Source of the DNA: an uncultured Clostridia bacterium
Lineage (GTDB): Bacteria; Bacillota; Clostridia; Christensenellales; UBA1242
DNA: 64,000 nt
Assembly: GCA_934747385.1 (NCBI GenBank)
Contig: CAKVGK010000001.1
Span: 62,001 to 126,000 of the forward strand
Reading direction: 5' to 3'
The notes beneath the pieces are model-generated. The model was not told the DNA's origin. It ran no database searches and was given only the letters and a program-made list of their open reading frames with translations. The number at the start of each line of letters is the position of its first letter. Positions within the stretch are counted from its first letter, which is position 1. Of this stretch, positions 26,844-35,295 are shown in pieces. The position numbers and the translations under genes were made by a program.

Positions 26844-27449
26844 TTACTTTTTATCTTCTTTGTTGCCAAGGTCAAAGGATTTTAAAATTTCATCAAGCGG
26901 CATTGTTGGGTGAAGAGCCTCGTTTAAATCAAAGCCAGAACTTGATTTTGTTGCGTTCACGTTGAAATTTGGTTGAACATTTTTCAGTTCAATATTTTCC
27001 ACCTTTTTGCTGTCCATTGCCTGAATAATGTTATGCAAAAGTTTTTTAATTGGGTCGTCAACTGCAGATTGTTTTTTAAGTTCAACATTAAAATCAATAT
27101 CCTTTTCCTTCAACCCCTCATACACCAAACTTTTAAATTTTTCGCTCATATCTTTCAACTTCATGTCTTGTTTCAGTTCTGGGTAGCGAATGTACAATTC
27201 GTTAACAATTTGTTCCATTCTAAGATACATTAATCTGCTGCGTTGAATGTCCAATGAATAAAGTTTTTTCCTAGATTGTTCCAACTGATTAGCGTGCTCC
27301 ATGCTGGCAATGATTGCATTGGAAATTGACTGCTCTTTTGCCTTAAATTCGTCAATAATCTCGCGTTGTTTTGCGTTTGTTTGTTGCAGTTGCCTAACGG
27401 TTGTTTCCAAAGCCGCAATGCGCATGTTTAACTCACTGGTTCTGTCCAT
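26844..27449 (-). CDS. Coiled-coil protein in the lgt operon
   Basis: 201 residues. The first about 90 form a long coiled coil (SELNMRIAALETTVRQLQQ and onward), a middle helical part follows, then a Ser/Asn-rich linker and a short C-terminal motif PTMPLDEILKSFDLG. The layout recalls DivIVA/GpsB-type scaffold proteins, but the N-terminal membrane-binding motif of DivIVA is not evident. The ATG at 27,449 follows AAAAGGAGAAAA. Its start overlaps the end of the preceding membrane-protein gene by 17 nt. Function is unknown. Confidence 0.6.
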   Translation of the reverse strand: MDRTSELNMRIAALETTVRQLQQTNAKQREIIDEFKAKEQSISNAIIASMEHANQLEQSRKKLYSLDIQRSRLMYLRMEQIVNELYIRYPELKQDMKLKDMSEKFKSLVYEGLKEKDIDFNVELKKQSAVDDPIKKLLHNIIQAMDSKKVENIELKNVQPNFNVNATKSSSGFDLNEALHPTMPLDEILKSFDLGNKEDKK

Positions 27450-27951
27450 TAGATTTTCTCCTTTTTGCCATAATAATGTTGAATGTAAAATATGCCGCAA
27501 ACCAAGCAATAAGCAACACAATAAAAGCCCACAGCACAATAATATGTTGAACAAATAATAGCACAATCAAACCAAAACCCAAAAATAAAACAAATAATTT
27601 GAATTGAAGTTTATCTTTAAAATAAATTGCAGTAACCAAACTTGCAATGGCGAAAGCAAACAAATAGTATGGCCAAAATTGGTTAACGTCCCAGCCCCAA
27701 AATTTGCTGCCCAGTTTTGAAAGAATGTTAAGAAAACCGCCCAATATTGCAACCACACCAATAAACAAACTGCTGTCAAGTTTTAACGAGAATGCCCTAA
27801 TCATAAGCAACAATCCAATCAAAATCAAAGAAGCAGGAAAACTATATGTGAAAAAGTTGATTTCCACTGGTAATGGTAAAAAGTCCAAGATGAAACACAC
27901 AATATTAACAAACAAAAGTGTAAAATACAAAATTTTAGATTTCTTTCCCAT
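27433..27951 (-). CDS. Polytopic membrane protein in the lgt operon
   Basis: 172 residues with five or six membrane helices and a basic end (AKRRKSNGQNQ). Start ATG at 27,951 behind AAGGAAGAG, overlapping the lgt stop by 17 nt, as the next gene overlaps this one, so three genes form a tight operon. No known family is recognised; no transporter or enzyme motif is visible. Confidence 0.65.
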   Translation of the reverse strand: MGKKSKILYFTLLFVNIVCFILDFLPLPVEINFFTYSFPASLILIGLLLMIRAFSLKLDSSLFIGVVAILGGFLNILSKLGSKFWGWDVNQFWPYYLFAFAIASLVTAIYFKDKLQFKLFVLFLGFGLIVLLFVQHIIVLWAFIVLLIAWFAAYFTFNIIMAKRRKSNGQNQ

Positions 27952-28717
27952 CGCTCTTCCTTTTTTTAATAATATTATAAACCAGCAAGCCCACGCCCAA
28001 AGCAATGAATGCAATACTTACTATTTGAGAAATTTTGCTTGACCCGCCACCAACAAAAAGTGAATCTCCACGGATTGCCTCGATTGCAAAACGCCCTATT
28101 CCGTACCAAATCATATACACACTTAAATTTGTGCCGTTTTGAGAGGAAATATTGATGACTCTAAGCAAAACAAGCATTCCAAGCAAATTCCACAAACTTT
28201 CGTAAAAGAAGGTTGCGTAATGCCACTTTCCGTCGTGAATAATGCTGATTGGAAAAAATTTTAAACTTTCAATTGTCACCTCAACACCATAGCAGCAATG
28301 CCCAAAATAACAACCTATGCGCCCAACAGCCTGCCCAAGTGCAACACCTGTAACAATAACGTCTGCCAAAGCCAAAAAATTCTTTTTAAAAATTAAGCAA
28401 TAAAGTGCAACTGCAATTGCCCCGCCTATAATTGCACCGTAAATCGCAATTCCGCCGTCCCAAATGCGCCAAAACTCCAAAAACGTGTAGCTATGGTCAT
28501 AAAACAAACAATAATATATGCGCGCACCCAAGATTGCAAACGGAAAGACGAACAATGCAAGCACCCAAATATCGTCCTCTTTAAAACCGCGTTTTTTTGC
28601 CAGTTTGGTGGAAATAAGCAAACCAAAAAGCATTCCTAATGCAACCAACAAGCCATAATATTGAATTTCCAACCCCCCTATAAAAAAGCTTGAAGGCGGA
28701 TTTAAGTACCATTTCAT
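27935..28717 (-). CDS. lgt: Prolipoprotein diacylglyceryl transferase
   Basis: 260 residues, seven membrane helices. It transfers diacylglycerol from phosphatidylglycerol to the lipobox Cys of prolipoproteins. Family marks: YYGLLVALGMLFGLL, LGARIYY, WDGGIAIYGAIIGG (about 82-95) and the Lgt signature region GRIGCYFGHCCYG (about 129-141; commonly GRIGNFINGE), which here is Cys-rich and somewhat divergent. GRFAIEAIRGDS near the end matches the family Arg motif. The lipoprotein at 36,510 is a likely substrate. Promoter layout predicts a leaderless mRNA. Confidence 0.93.
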   Translation of the reverse strand: MKWYLNPPSSFFIGGLEIQYYGLLVALGMLFGLLISTKLAKKRGFKEDDIWVLALFVFPFAILGARIYYCLFYDHSYTFLEFWRIWDGGIAIYGAIIGGAIAVALYCLIFKKNFLALADVIVTGVALGQAVGRIGCYFGHCCYGVEVTIESLKFFPISIIHDGKWHYATFFYESLWNLLGMLVLLRVINISSQNGTNLSVYMIWYGIGRFAIEAIRGDSLFVGGGSSKISQIVSIAFIALGVGLLVYNIIKKRKSDGKEI

Positions 28718-28723
28718 ACTATC

Positions 28724-28751
28724 ATTATATCAAAATCCAAGCAAAAATCAA
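28724..28751 (-). promoter_or_regulatory. Leaderless-type promoter of lgt
   Basis: TTGATT, 16 bp, TATAAT, then 6 nt to the ATG at 28,717; no Shine-Dalgarno. Confidence 0.75.
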
Positions 28752-28795
28752 CTAAATTAACTTCTGCCAACCGATAGAACAAAAAATTATCAGTT

Positions 28796-28825
28796 TTGAC
28801 AATAAAACAAATTAAAACATAAAAA
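28796..28825 (+). promoter_or_regulatory. Leaderless-type promoter of glmM
   Basis: TTGACA, 18 bp, TAAAAA, then 5 nt to the ATG at 28,831; no Shine-Dalgarno. Confidence 0.6.
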
Positions 28826-28830
28826 CTATT

Positions 28831-30108
28831 ATGAAATATTTTGGAACAGATGGTATTCGTGGAATAGTTGGCGAAAAGATTAACGAAAAATTGATAAAAA
28901 AACTTGGTAAAGCGGTAGTTTATTACCTAAAAAAACATAATTTGCCACCTAAAATTATGGTTGGAAACGACACAAGAATAACCAGTGACCACATTTTGGC
29001 TTGTTTGCAGTCCGTTTTGCTTAAATATGGCATTGAAACCCACAATGTGAACAAGTGTTCAAGCCCTTGTTTGGCGTTCGTTACTCGCAAATTCAATTTT
29101 CCGCTTGGGCTTATGATTTCCGCGTCACACAACCCAAAGGAATATAACGGACTTAAATTTTTTAACTCTCAGGGCGAAAAGGTGGCGGACCAGTTTGAAG
29201 CCGAAATAGAAAGTTATATGGACAAATCGCTTAAATTAAAAACCAATTATGCACAAAGTTTTTATTGTCCTCAACTTAAAGACGCATACATTTCAATGCT
29301 TAAAAATTTGAAAAAGTGCAACTACCCCTGCATTATTGACGCTGCGAATGGCGGTTTATCTGGCATTGTTAGGCAAATTTTTCCTGCAACAAAAATTGTT
29401 AACTATTTGCCAAATGGGGTCAACATAAACGAGAATTCGGGTTGCACACACATAGAAGCTTTGAGTTCTCTCTGCCGCCAAAAAGGTCTGGTTGGCTTTG
29501 CTTTTGACGGTGACGCTGACCGAATACTTGCAGTGGACAAATCTGGTGACATAATTGACGGCGACAAAATTTTGTTTATTCTTTCCAAATTTTACTTGAA
29601 TTTTAATTCATTTTTAATAGGTACAGTCAACACAAATTCTGCCTTGAAAGAAGCAATTGCAAACCGCAACATAACTCTCATTCGTGCCCCAGTTGGCGAC
29701 AAATACATTTATGAGGAAATGAAAAAATTCAAATCCATGTTGGGCGGGGAAAACTCTGGTCATATTATCATCAAAAAACTGACAAACACTGGCGACGGAG
29801 TGCTAACTGCAATTTGCCTTATGAACATTTTGCACATGACAAACCTAGGTTTTACTGAACTGCTGACAGGCTATCAAGATTACGCAATTGCCCAAGCAAA
29901 CATTGCCCTAACCAGCACATATAGACAAACTGAAAATGTTGCACTGCTGATTAATAAATACACCATGGAGGGTGCTCGCGTTGTTATTCGCCCTAGCGGC
30001 ACTGAGCCAGTGTTAAGAATTATGGTGGAACATAAAGACGAAAAAATTGCAAACAAAATGCTTTCTGCCCTTGTTGCCTTTTGCAAAACGTACGCAAAGC
30101 ACAGGTAA
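28831..30108 (+). CDS. glmM: Phosphoglucosamine mutase
   Basis: 425 residues, slightly short of the usual about 445. It converts glucosamine-6-phosphate to glucosamine-1-phosphate for UDP-GlcNAc synthesis. It starts KYFGTDGIRGIVG, has the phosphoserine loop MISASHNP near 98, the metal-binding loop FDGDADR near 228, the sugar-specificity region GGENSGH near 304 and the phosphate-binding loop RPSGTEPVLRIMVE near the end. All catalytic parts are present. It is expressed from a leaderless-type promoter divergent from lgt. A phosphomannomutase-like role is less likely given the GGENSGH motif. Confidence 0.92.
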   Translation: MKYFGTDGIRGIVGEKINEKLIKKLGKAVVYYLKKHNLPPKIMVGNDTRITSDHILACLQSVLLKYGIETHNVNKCSSPCLAFVTRKFNFPLGLMISASHNPKEYNGLKFFNSQGEKVADQFEAEIESYMDKSLKLKTNYAQSFYCPQLKDAYISMLKNLKKCNYPCIIDAANGGLSGIVRQIFPATKIVNYLPNGVNINENSGCTHIEALSSLCRQKGLVGFAFDGDADRILAVDKSGDIIDGDKILFILSKFYLNFNSFLIGTVNTNSALKEAIANRNITLIRAPVGDKYIYEEMKKFKSMLGGENSGHIIIKKLTNTGDGVLTAICLMNILHMTNLGFTELLTGYQDYAIAQANIALTSTYRQTENVALLINKYTMEGARVVIRPSGTEPVLRIMVEHKDEKIANKMLSALVAFCKTYAKHR

Positions 30109-30158
30109 CAACGCCGTCACAACCAAGCATAAAAACGTGCTGCGACGCTGTCATACCG

Positions 30159-30250
30159 AGCGATAGCCGGTATATGAACAGTGAGCCTGCGAACTCATAT
30201 AACTAGCGATAGCCGGTATATGAAAAGTGAGCCTGCGAACTCATATAACT
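30159..30250. repeat. Two tandem 46-bp palindromic repeats
   Basis: Copies at 30,159-30,204 and 30,205-30,250 differ at one base. Each contains TATATGA and TCATATA arms around GTGAGCCTGCGAACTC. The unit is preceded by GCTGTCATAC, whose inverse GTATGACAGC occurs at 14,302-14,311. It is followed by GAGTGTATCTTT (30,254-30,265), the terminal motif of the element at 13,987. It lies between glmM and ung, and the ung promoter follows immediately. Confidence 0.8.
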
Positions 30251-30296
30251 AGCGAGTGTATCTTTCAAATTTTGCCAAACAAACAAAACCAAAAAT

Positions 30297-30325
30297 TTGC
30301 TTTGCTAATTAAAATATGTTATAAT
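30297..30325 (+). promoter_or_regulatory. Leaderless-type promoter of ung
   Basis: TTGCTT, 17 bp, TATAAT, then 6 nt to the ATG at 30,332; no Shine-Dalgarno. Confidence 0.8.
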
Positions 30326-30331
30326 AATTTT

Positions 30332-30997
30332 ATGGATTACATTTTGGAAGAAAGTTGGAGCAAAGCCCTTGCACCAAAATTTGATAGCGATTACAAACAC
30401 AAACTTTTCAATTGGTTGAACCAAGAATACGCAACAAAAACAATCTATCCGCCAAAGGCAGAGATTTTTAATGCACTCAATTTTGTGCCAATAAATCAAG
30501 TTAAAGTGGTCATCATCGGGCAGGACCCTTATCACACAGAAGGTCAAGCACACGGATTGGCTTTCAGTTGCCACAACGGCACACCACAACCAAGCCTTAA
30601 AAACATTTTTAAAGAAATCCACGACGATTTGGGTTTAACTATGAGCGCCAATACGGATTTAACCCCATGGGCACGCCAAGGTGTTGTGCTTTTGAACACC
30701 AGTTTGACAGTTATTGCACACCTTCCTGCCAGCCATGCTAACCAACTTTGGCACACTTTCACCAAACAGGTTATTGAAATTTTAAACCAACAAAACCAAC
30801 CAATTGTGTTTATGCTTTGGGGTAACCACGCAAAATCTTTTTTGCCACTGCTTAACAATCCAAATCACCTTATTTTGCAAGCGGCACACCCTAGCCCATT
30901 TTCGGCTTACAATGGATTTTTTGGCTGCAAACATTTTAGCAAATGTAACCAATTCTTATCTTCCCACGGCGTCACACCAATAAATTGGCAAATTTAA
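30332..30997 (+). CDS. ung: Uracil-DNA glycosylase
   Basis: 221 residues, a complete family 1 UDG. Catalytic water-activating motif GQDPYH near 63, uracil-binding loop near LLNTSLTV (about 126-133), and the leucine/minor-groove loop HPSPFSAYNGFFGCKHFS near 187. It excises uracil from DNA to start base-excision repair. The ATG at 30,332 is fixed by the promoter; an upstream in-frame start at 30,227 lies in the repeat region before it. Separately transcribed from ileS. Confidence 0.96.
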   Translation: MDYILEESWSKALAPKFDSDYKHKLFNWLNQEYATKTIYPPKAEIFNALNFVPINQVKVVIIGQDPYHTEGQAHGLAFSCHNGTPQPSLKNIFKEIHDDLGLTMSANTDLTPWARQGVVLLNTSLTVIAHLPASHANQLWHTFTKQVIEILNQQNQPIVFMLWGNHAKSFLPLLNNPNHLILQAAHPSPFSAYNGFFGCKHFSKCNQFLSSHGVTPINWQI

Positions 30998-31015
30998 ATT
31001 TGGTTTTCATTTTAA

Positions 31016-31044
31016 TTGACAAACCTCAACCTATTATATATAAT
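31016..31044 (+). promoter_or_regulatory. Promoter of the ileS leader
   Basis: TTGACA (31,016-31,021), 17 bp, TATAAT (31,039-31,044). Predicted start near 31,051, only a few bases before the leader-peptide ATG at 31,054. Confidence 0.88.
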
Positions 31045-31053
31045 AAGGACATT

Positions 31054-31122
31054 ATGGGAATACTTTCATTTGTTACAGCAGTGATTATTATTAGCAAAAT
31101 TATTCTACCAATCAAGTTGTAG
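31054..31122 (+). CDS. Ile-rich leader peptide upstream of ileS
   Basis: 22 codons encoding MGILSFVTAVIIISK followed by IILPIKL. Seven of 22 residues are Ile, including a run of three ATT codons (31,084-31,092), a pair (31,099-31,104) and an ATC (31,111-31,113). The TAG stop is 2 nt before the 5' strand of a predicted antiterminator. AAGGAC precedes the ATG, but the predicted transcript start leaves at most a few leader bases. Its position before a terminator and ileS argues for a control peptide that senses charged tRNA-Ile. Confidence 0.75.
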   Translation: MGILSFVTAVIIISKIILPIKL

Positions 31123-31124
31123 AA

Positions 31125-31172
31125 AGCGTTTTGCTGTTTTGAAAATGTCAGCACTAACGCTGGCATTTTTTT
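31125..31172 (+). promoter_or_regulatory. Attenuator: competing antiterminator and terminator before ileS
   Basis: Terminator: 31,142-31,152 pairs with 31,159-31,169 (AAATGTCAGC / GCTGGCATTT core, one G-U, loop ACTAAC), followed by a T-run to 31,172. Antiterminator: AGCGTT (31,125-31,130) pairs with AACGCT (31,156-31,161), and TGCTG (31,132-31,136) pairs with CAGCA (31,149-31,153). The antiterminator uses the loop and both inner arms of the terminator, so the two folds exclude each other. A ribosome at the leader stop would cover 31,125-31,136 and allow termination, while stalling at upstream Ile codons would free it. Confidence 0.75.
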
Positions 31173-31198
31173 AAAAATACAAAATCAAAGGAGATTTT

Positions 31199-34100
31199 AT
31201 GAAAAAAGAACAAGGCAATTTGAATTATGTTGCAATGGAAGAGGAGATGCTTAAATTTTGGCAAGACAATGACGTTTTTGCAAAAATGAAAGCAAAGAAC
31301 AAACAAACTGGCAAATATTTTGCCACCCTTGATGGGCCAATAACCGCAAACTACATTATGGGTTTGCACCATGCTTACAACCGCACTTTTAAAGACGCTA
31401 TGATTAAATTTGCAGCACTTAAAGGCTATGATGAGCATTTCCAAAATGGTTTTGATGCTCACGGCTTGCCAGTTGAGTTGCGCGTTGAGCGTGAACTTGG
31501 GCTTAACAGCAAAAAGGACATTGAAACATATGGGATTGACAAATTTGTTGCAGAATGTATGAACACTGTGGACAAGTACTCTGCCCTTCAAACCAAAAGT
31601 TCAATCCGCCTTGGTCAATGGATGAACTGGGACGACAGTTATTACACCAACAGCGACAACAACATCACAACAATTTGGTATTTCTTGAAAAAGTGTCAAG
31701 AAAAGGGTTACATTGCAAACAGCCACCGCATTATGCGTTGGTGCACAAGGTGTGGAACAAGCATTAGCGACCACGAAATGAGCGACGCAGATGCTTATCA
31801 AAACGACACCTGCCTTGCGATATTCTTTAAATGCCCAATTGTTGGCACAAACAACGACATGTTGGTTTGGACAACCACCCCATGGACATTAACCGCCAAT
31901 GTTGCCATAGCTGTTAACCCAGAATTTGATTACAATATTGTTAAAGTAAAATCACAAACCCGCAATTTGATTGTCTGTGCTGACCTTATGAAAGTGCTTA
32001 AAGATGACGTTGTGGAAGTTGTTAAAACTGTAAAAGGTGCTGACCTTGTTGGTTTGACATATGAAACCTGCTTTCCAGACCTTGAAGAACAACAATTTGA
32101 ACACAAAATTGTGGCATGGGATTTGGTTGAAAAAACTGAAGGTACTGGTGCTGTTCACATTGCGCCAGGTTGTGGCGATGCGGACTTTGAACTTGGCAAA
32201 AGTTTAGGTTTAAAACAAGTTTGTCCAATCAATGAATCTGGCATATATTACGACAATTTTGGCATATTTGCTGGCAAAAACGCAAACAGCGATGAAACTC
32301 GCGATTTTGTGTTTGATTTGATGAAAAAGGCAAACAAACTTTACTACACACACAAATACACACATAGTTATCCACACTGTTGGAGATGTAAAAACCCACT
32401 TTTGTTCCGTTTGGTGGATCAATGGGTTATCAAAATGGACGAATTGCGCCCACAATTGATTGCTGCAATCGAACCAGTTGAATTTCAACCAGATTTCATG
32501 AAAAAACGCATGCTGGATTGGCTTAACAATATGGGTGACTGGGCAATCTCTCGCTCTCGTTATTATGGCTTGCCATTGCCTTTCTACCCTTGCCAAAACT
32601 GTGGCAAATTAACCATTGTTGGCAGTTTGGATGAATTTAAAAAGTTGTCAAGCGAAAAAGAAGTTGACGCTTTGCCACACTTGCACCGCCCTTACATTGA
32701 CAAAATTCAAATCAATTGTCCACATTGTGGCGCAAAAGTTAGCCGCATAAAAGAAGTTGGCGACTGCTGGTTGGACGCCGGCATCACCCCATTCAGCACA
32801 AAACATTATTTTGACAACAAATCATTCTTTGAAAAGAACTTCCCAATTGAATGTGTTATCGAAGGCAAAGAGCAAATTCGTTTGTGGTTCTACAGTTTGC
32901 TGGTTATGAGCGTTGTGCTCACTGGCAAAGCACCATACAAAAAGATTGCAACCACCCCAATGCTGCTTGACCAAGAAGGCAAAAAACTTTCAAAATCCAG
33001 TCCAAACAACATTCCTCTTGACACAGCATTTAAAGAAATTGGCGCAGACATTATTCGTTACAACTTTGTTGCAACACCTCTTATTAACGATGTTAAATTT
33101 GGGCGTGACACTTGCGATGAAGTAAAACGCAAATTGTTAGGGCTTTGGAACGCTTATGTATTCTTGAATACTTACGCCGTGATTGACAAACCTGATTTAA
33201 CAAACTTTGTGCCAGACCAAAACAAATTAACATTTATGGACAAATGGCTGATTAACCGTGTTAACGAGTTTACTGCAAATGCAAACAAGTGCTACACTAA
33301 CCAAGATTTTGGCGGAGTAAGCAAAGATTTTGAATTGCTTGTGGATGAACTTACCAATTGGTATATTCGCAACAACCGCCGCAGATTTTATAAAAGTGAA
33401 AACAATTTTGACACAATGAACGCATATTTCTGCCTTCATTATGCCCTTAAAAACATTGCTATGGCTATGTTCCCAATTGTGCCATTTATCAGTGAATACA
33501 TTTGGCAAAACGCTGTGCGTGAGTTGGACAAAAATGCAGCAGAAAGTGTTGCTTTAAATGGCTTTAATGTTGCTGAATTTAAAGTTGAGGATAACGGTTA
33601 CACAGTTAAAACTGACATTGTGCGTGAAATCTTCACCATGGCAAGCAAACTGAGAAACGAAAATCAAATTAAGGTTAAACAACCACTTAAAACCATGTTC
33701 ATCAACGGCAACAAGTTGGTTGCCGAAGCTGTTGACCTTTACAAAGATATTATTGAAAGCGAACTCAACATTAAAAATGTGGTTATGGAACACGACAACA
33801 GCAAGTTCAACATTGAACTTTTGAACCTGGACTTCCGCAAGGCAGGTGCAGTGCTTAAAGGTGACGTGCAAAAAGTTAAAAACTACCTTGTTAATGCAAC
33901 TGACGATGAAATGGCAGAATATGTTGCAGGCTTTAAATCTGGCAGCGTAACTATTCACGAATTTGCAAACTTGAGCCCAGATCTGTTTGTGCTTTCAACC
34001 AAAGCAAAGGACGAATTTGTTATTGCCAACGAAAACGATATTACTGTTGTGATTGACGTGACCCTTGACCGCAACTTAATGCTTGAAGGTTTGGCTCGTG

Positions 34101-34333
34101 AACTTATCCGCGCGTGCCAAGTTATGCGTAAAGATGCCAACTTTAATGTTGACGACCGCATTAACGTTGAATTTATCACAACAGGTGCGGATTTGACTGA
34201 AATTTTAACTAATTATCAAGACAAAATTAAGGCAGAACTTTTAATTTTAAACATTGCCCCAATTGCCACTCCTGAAAAGGAAAGCACAATTGAAATTGGC
34301 GATGAACAAATCACAATAAAAATGTGCCGCTAA
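31199..34333 (+). CDS. ileS: Isoleucyl-tRNA synthetase, non-canonical type
   Basis: 1044 residues, class I synthetase that charges tRNA-Ile. The HIGH-equivalent is GPITANYIMGLHHAYNR (about 46-62), a variant (HHAYN in place of HxGH) found in a minority IleS group, and the KMSKS loop is KKLSKSSPNN near 597. The editing (CP1) domain includes VWTTTPWTLTANVAIAVNPE. Zinc-binding pairs are WCTRCG near 181 and CQNCG/CPHCG near 464-510. The Trp-containing GWMNWDD-like region (LGQWMNWDDSYYT) is as in this group. The ribosome site AAAGGAGA lies just after the attenuator. Length and domains look complete. Confidence 0.93.
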   Translation: MKKEQGNLNYVAMEEEMLKFWQDNDVFAKMKAKNKQTGKYFATLDGPITANYIMGLHHAYNRTFKDAMIKFAALKGYDEHFQNGFDAHGLPVELRVERELGLNSKKDIETYGIDKFVAECMNTVDKYSALQTKSSIRLGQWMNWDDSYYTNSDNNITTIWYFLKKCQEKGYIANSHRIMRWCTRCGTSISDHEMSDADAYQNDTCLAIFFKCPIVGTNNDMLVWTTTPWTLTANVAIAVNPEFDYNIVKVKSQTRNLIVCADLMKVLKDDVVEVVKTVKGADLVGLTYETCFPDLEEQQFEHKIVAWDLVEKTEGTGAVHIAPGCGDADFELGKSLGLKQVCPINESGIYYDNFGIFAGKNANSDETRDFVFDLMKKANKLYYTHKYTHSYPHCWRCKNPLLFRLVDQWVIKMDELRPQLIAAIEPVEFQPDFMKKRMLDWLNNMGDWAISRSRYYGLPLPFYPCQNCGKLTIVGSLDEFKKLSSEKEVDALPHLHRPYIDKIQINCPHCGAKVSRIKEVGDCWLDAGITPFSTKHYFDNKSFFEKNFPIECVIEGKEQIRLWFYSLLVMSVVLTGKAPYKKIATTPMLLDQEGKKLSKSSPNNIPLDTAFKEIGADIIRYNFVATPLINDVKFGRDTCDEVKRKLLGLWNAYVFLNTYAVIDKPDLTNFVPDQNKLTFMDKWLINRVNEFTANANKCYTNQDFGGVSKDFELLVDELTNWYIRNNRRRFYKSENNFDTMNAYFCLHYALKNIAMAMFPIVPFISEYIWQNAVRELDKNAAESVALNGFNVAEFKVEDNGYTVKTDIVREIFTMASKLRNENQIKVKQPLKTMFINGNKLVAEAVDLYKDIIESELNIKNVVMEHDNSKFNIELLNLDFRKAGAVLKGDVQKVKNYLVNATDDEMAEYVAGFKSGSVTIHEFANLSPDLFVLSTKAKDEFVIANENDITVVIDVTLDRNLMLEGLARELIRACQVMRKDANFNVDDRINVEFITTGADLTEILTNYQDKIKAELLILNIAPIATPEKESTIEIGDEQITIKMCR

Positions 34334-34338
34334 AGCAC

Positions 34339-34369
34339 AAAAAAACACCATAAATCATGGTGTTTTTTT
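34339..34369 (+). terminator. Terminator of ileS
   Basis: AAAAAAACACCAT / ATGGTGTTTTTTT hairpin directly after the ileS stop. Confidence 0.85.
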
Positions 34370-34380
34370 ATTGTGAATAC

Positions 34381-34581
34381 AACAAACCATATTTATGAGC
34401 GTATGCGAAATAAATTGGTTTATTGTGTGTGCTAACAAACCATATTTATGAGCGTATGCGAAATAAATTGGTTTATTGTGTGTGCTAACAAACCATATTT
34501 ATGAGCCTAGCGAAATAAATTGGTTTATTGTGTGTGCTAACAAACCATATTTATGAGCCTAGCGAAATAAATTGGTTTATT
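34381..34581. repeat. Tandem array of four 52-53-bp palindromic repeats
   Basis: Copies at 34,381-34,433, 34,434-34,486, 34,487-34,538 and 34,539-34,581 (last one truncated). Each has AAACCA...TGGTTT arms and a core GAGCGTATGCGAA (copies 1-2) or GAGCCTAGCGAA (copies 3-4). The unit is longer and more palindromic than CRISPR repeats, with no spacers. The core resembles GAGCCTGCGAA in the array at 30,159. No gene lies in 34,370-34,605. Confidence 0.85.
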
Positions 34582-34605
34582 ATTAAATTTCTAATTTAAG
34601 GTAAA

Positions 34606-35289
34606 TTAGATTTCATAAAGTCTGCCACATTTTGTGTTTTCAAGGTCAATTGGCAAGTCTACAGATTGTACGCAATTCTCTGCCAATGCGTTTTTAATTT
34701 TAACCTTTTCGTCATGAATGCGAGCAGCAAATTCACGGTCAAACTCTGCACTTATCTTTTCAAACCTATAAGCGTCTGCATTTTCAATTGCTCTCAACCC
34801 TGCTTCAACTGTATATTGGTTCAAAAGTTGCCTTCTTGCAACTGAATCGAATTTTTTAAGTAATTCTAAATCTCTAATATATTCAATTTTTTCGTCAAAC
34901 TTATGTTCCAATCTGCATTGATACCTTTTGAAAGCCTCGTTAAAAGAACGTTTATATTTCTCACTCTTTTTGCTATTATTGTTGTTTGCAGCAATTTCGT
35001 ATTGCAAATAGATTTTTCCGTATTCTTTCAACCTCAACATATTTTCCAAATTGAAGAAGAATGTGCGAGTTTTTCTTCTGTGTTTTGTGCCATCAACGGT
35101 CACAGTTTGCATTTTGTCAAAATATCTTTTGTTTAAACTTGGTTCAAAAAAGTGGTGTTCCATTTGTGTTGTTTGAACTTGAAACACTCCTTGCTTTGAA
35201 TAATAATACATAAAAATTTTAACAGCGTCTTGTTTGCTGTGAGCGATTGGAACAATCACGTCGCTTTCTAAAAATTCATTTTCTATCAT
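34606..35289 (-). CDS. Hypothetical protein, 227 residues
   Basis: No family recognised. Soluble and highly charged. The N-terminal part (about 1-100) has beta-strand character, including YYYSKQGVFQVQTTQMEHHF and a basic GTKHRRKTRTFFF. The C-terminal part is mostly helical (EKYKRSFNEAFKRYQ, ALRAIENADAYRFEKI-type stretches). Expressed from a near-consensus leaderless promoter. Transcribed away from ileS, with the tandem repeats beyond its 3' end. Confidence 0.65.
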   Translation of the reverse strand: MIENEFLESDVIVPIAHSKQDAVKIFMYYYSKQGVFQVQTTQMEHHFFEPSLNKRYFDKMQTVTVDGTKHRRKTRTFFFNLENMLRLKEYGKIYLQYEIAANNNNSKKSEKYKRSFNEAFKRYQCRLEHKFDEKIEYIRDLELLKKFDSVARRQLLNQYTVEAGLRAIENADAYRFEKISAEFDREFAARIHDEKVKIKNALAENCVQSVDLPIDLENTKCGRLYEI

Positions 35290-35295
35290 GCAAAG

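Noticed and set aside
30227..30331. N-terminal extension of uracil-DNA glycosylase
   Set aside because: The extra 35 codons run through the palindromic repeat region and the promoter; the family starts at the ATG at 30,332.
31016..31200. T-box leader for ileS
   Set aside because: The leader is too short, and the T-box antiterminator bulge sequence and Stem I features are absent; the Ile-rich ORF explains the terminator better.
34381..34581. Possible CRISPR array
   Set aside because: Units of 52-53 bp follow each other without spacers, are palindromic, and no cas genes are near.
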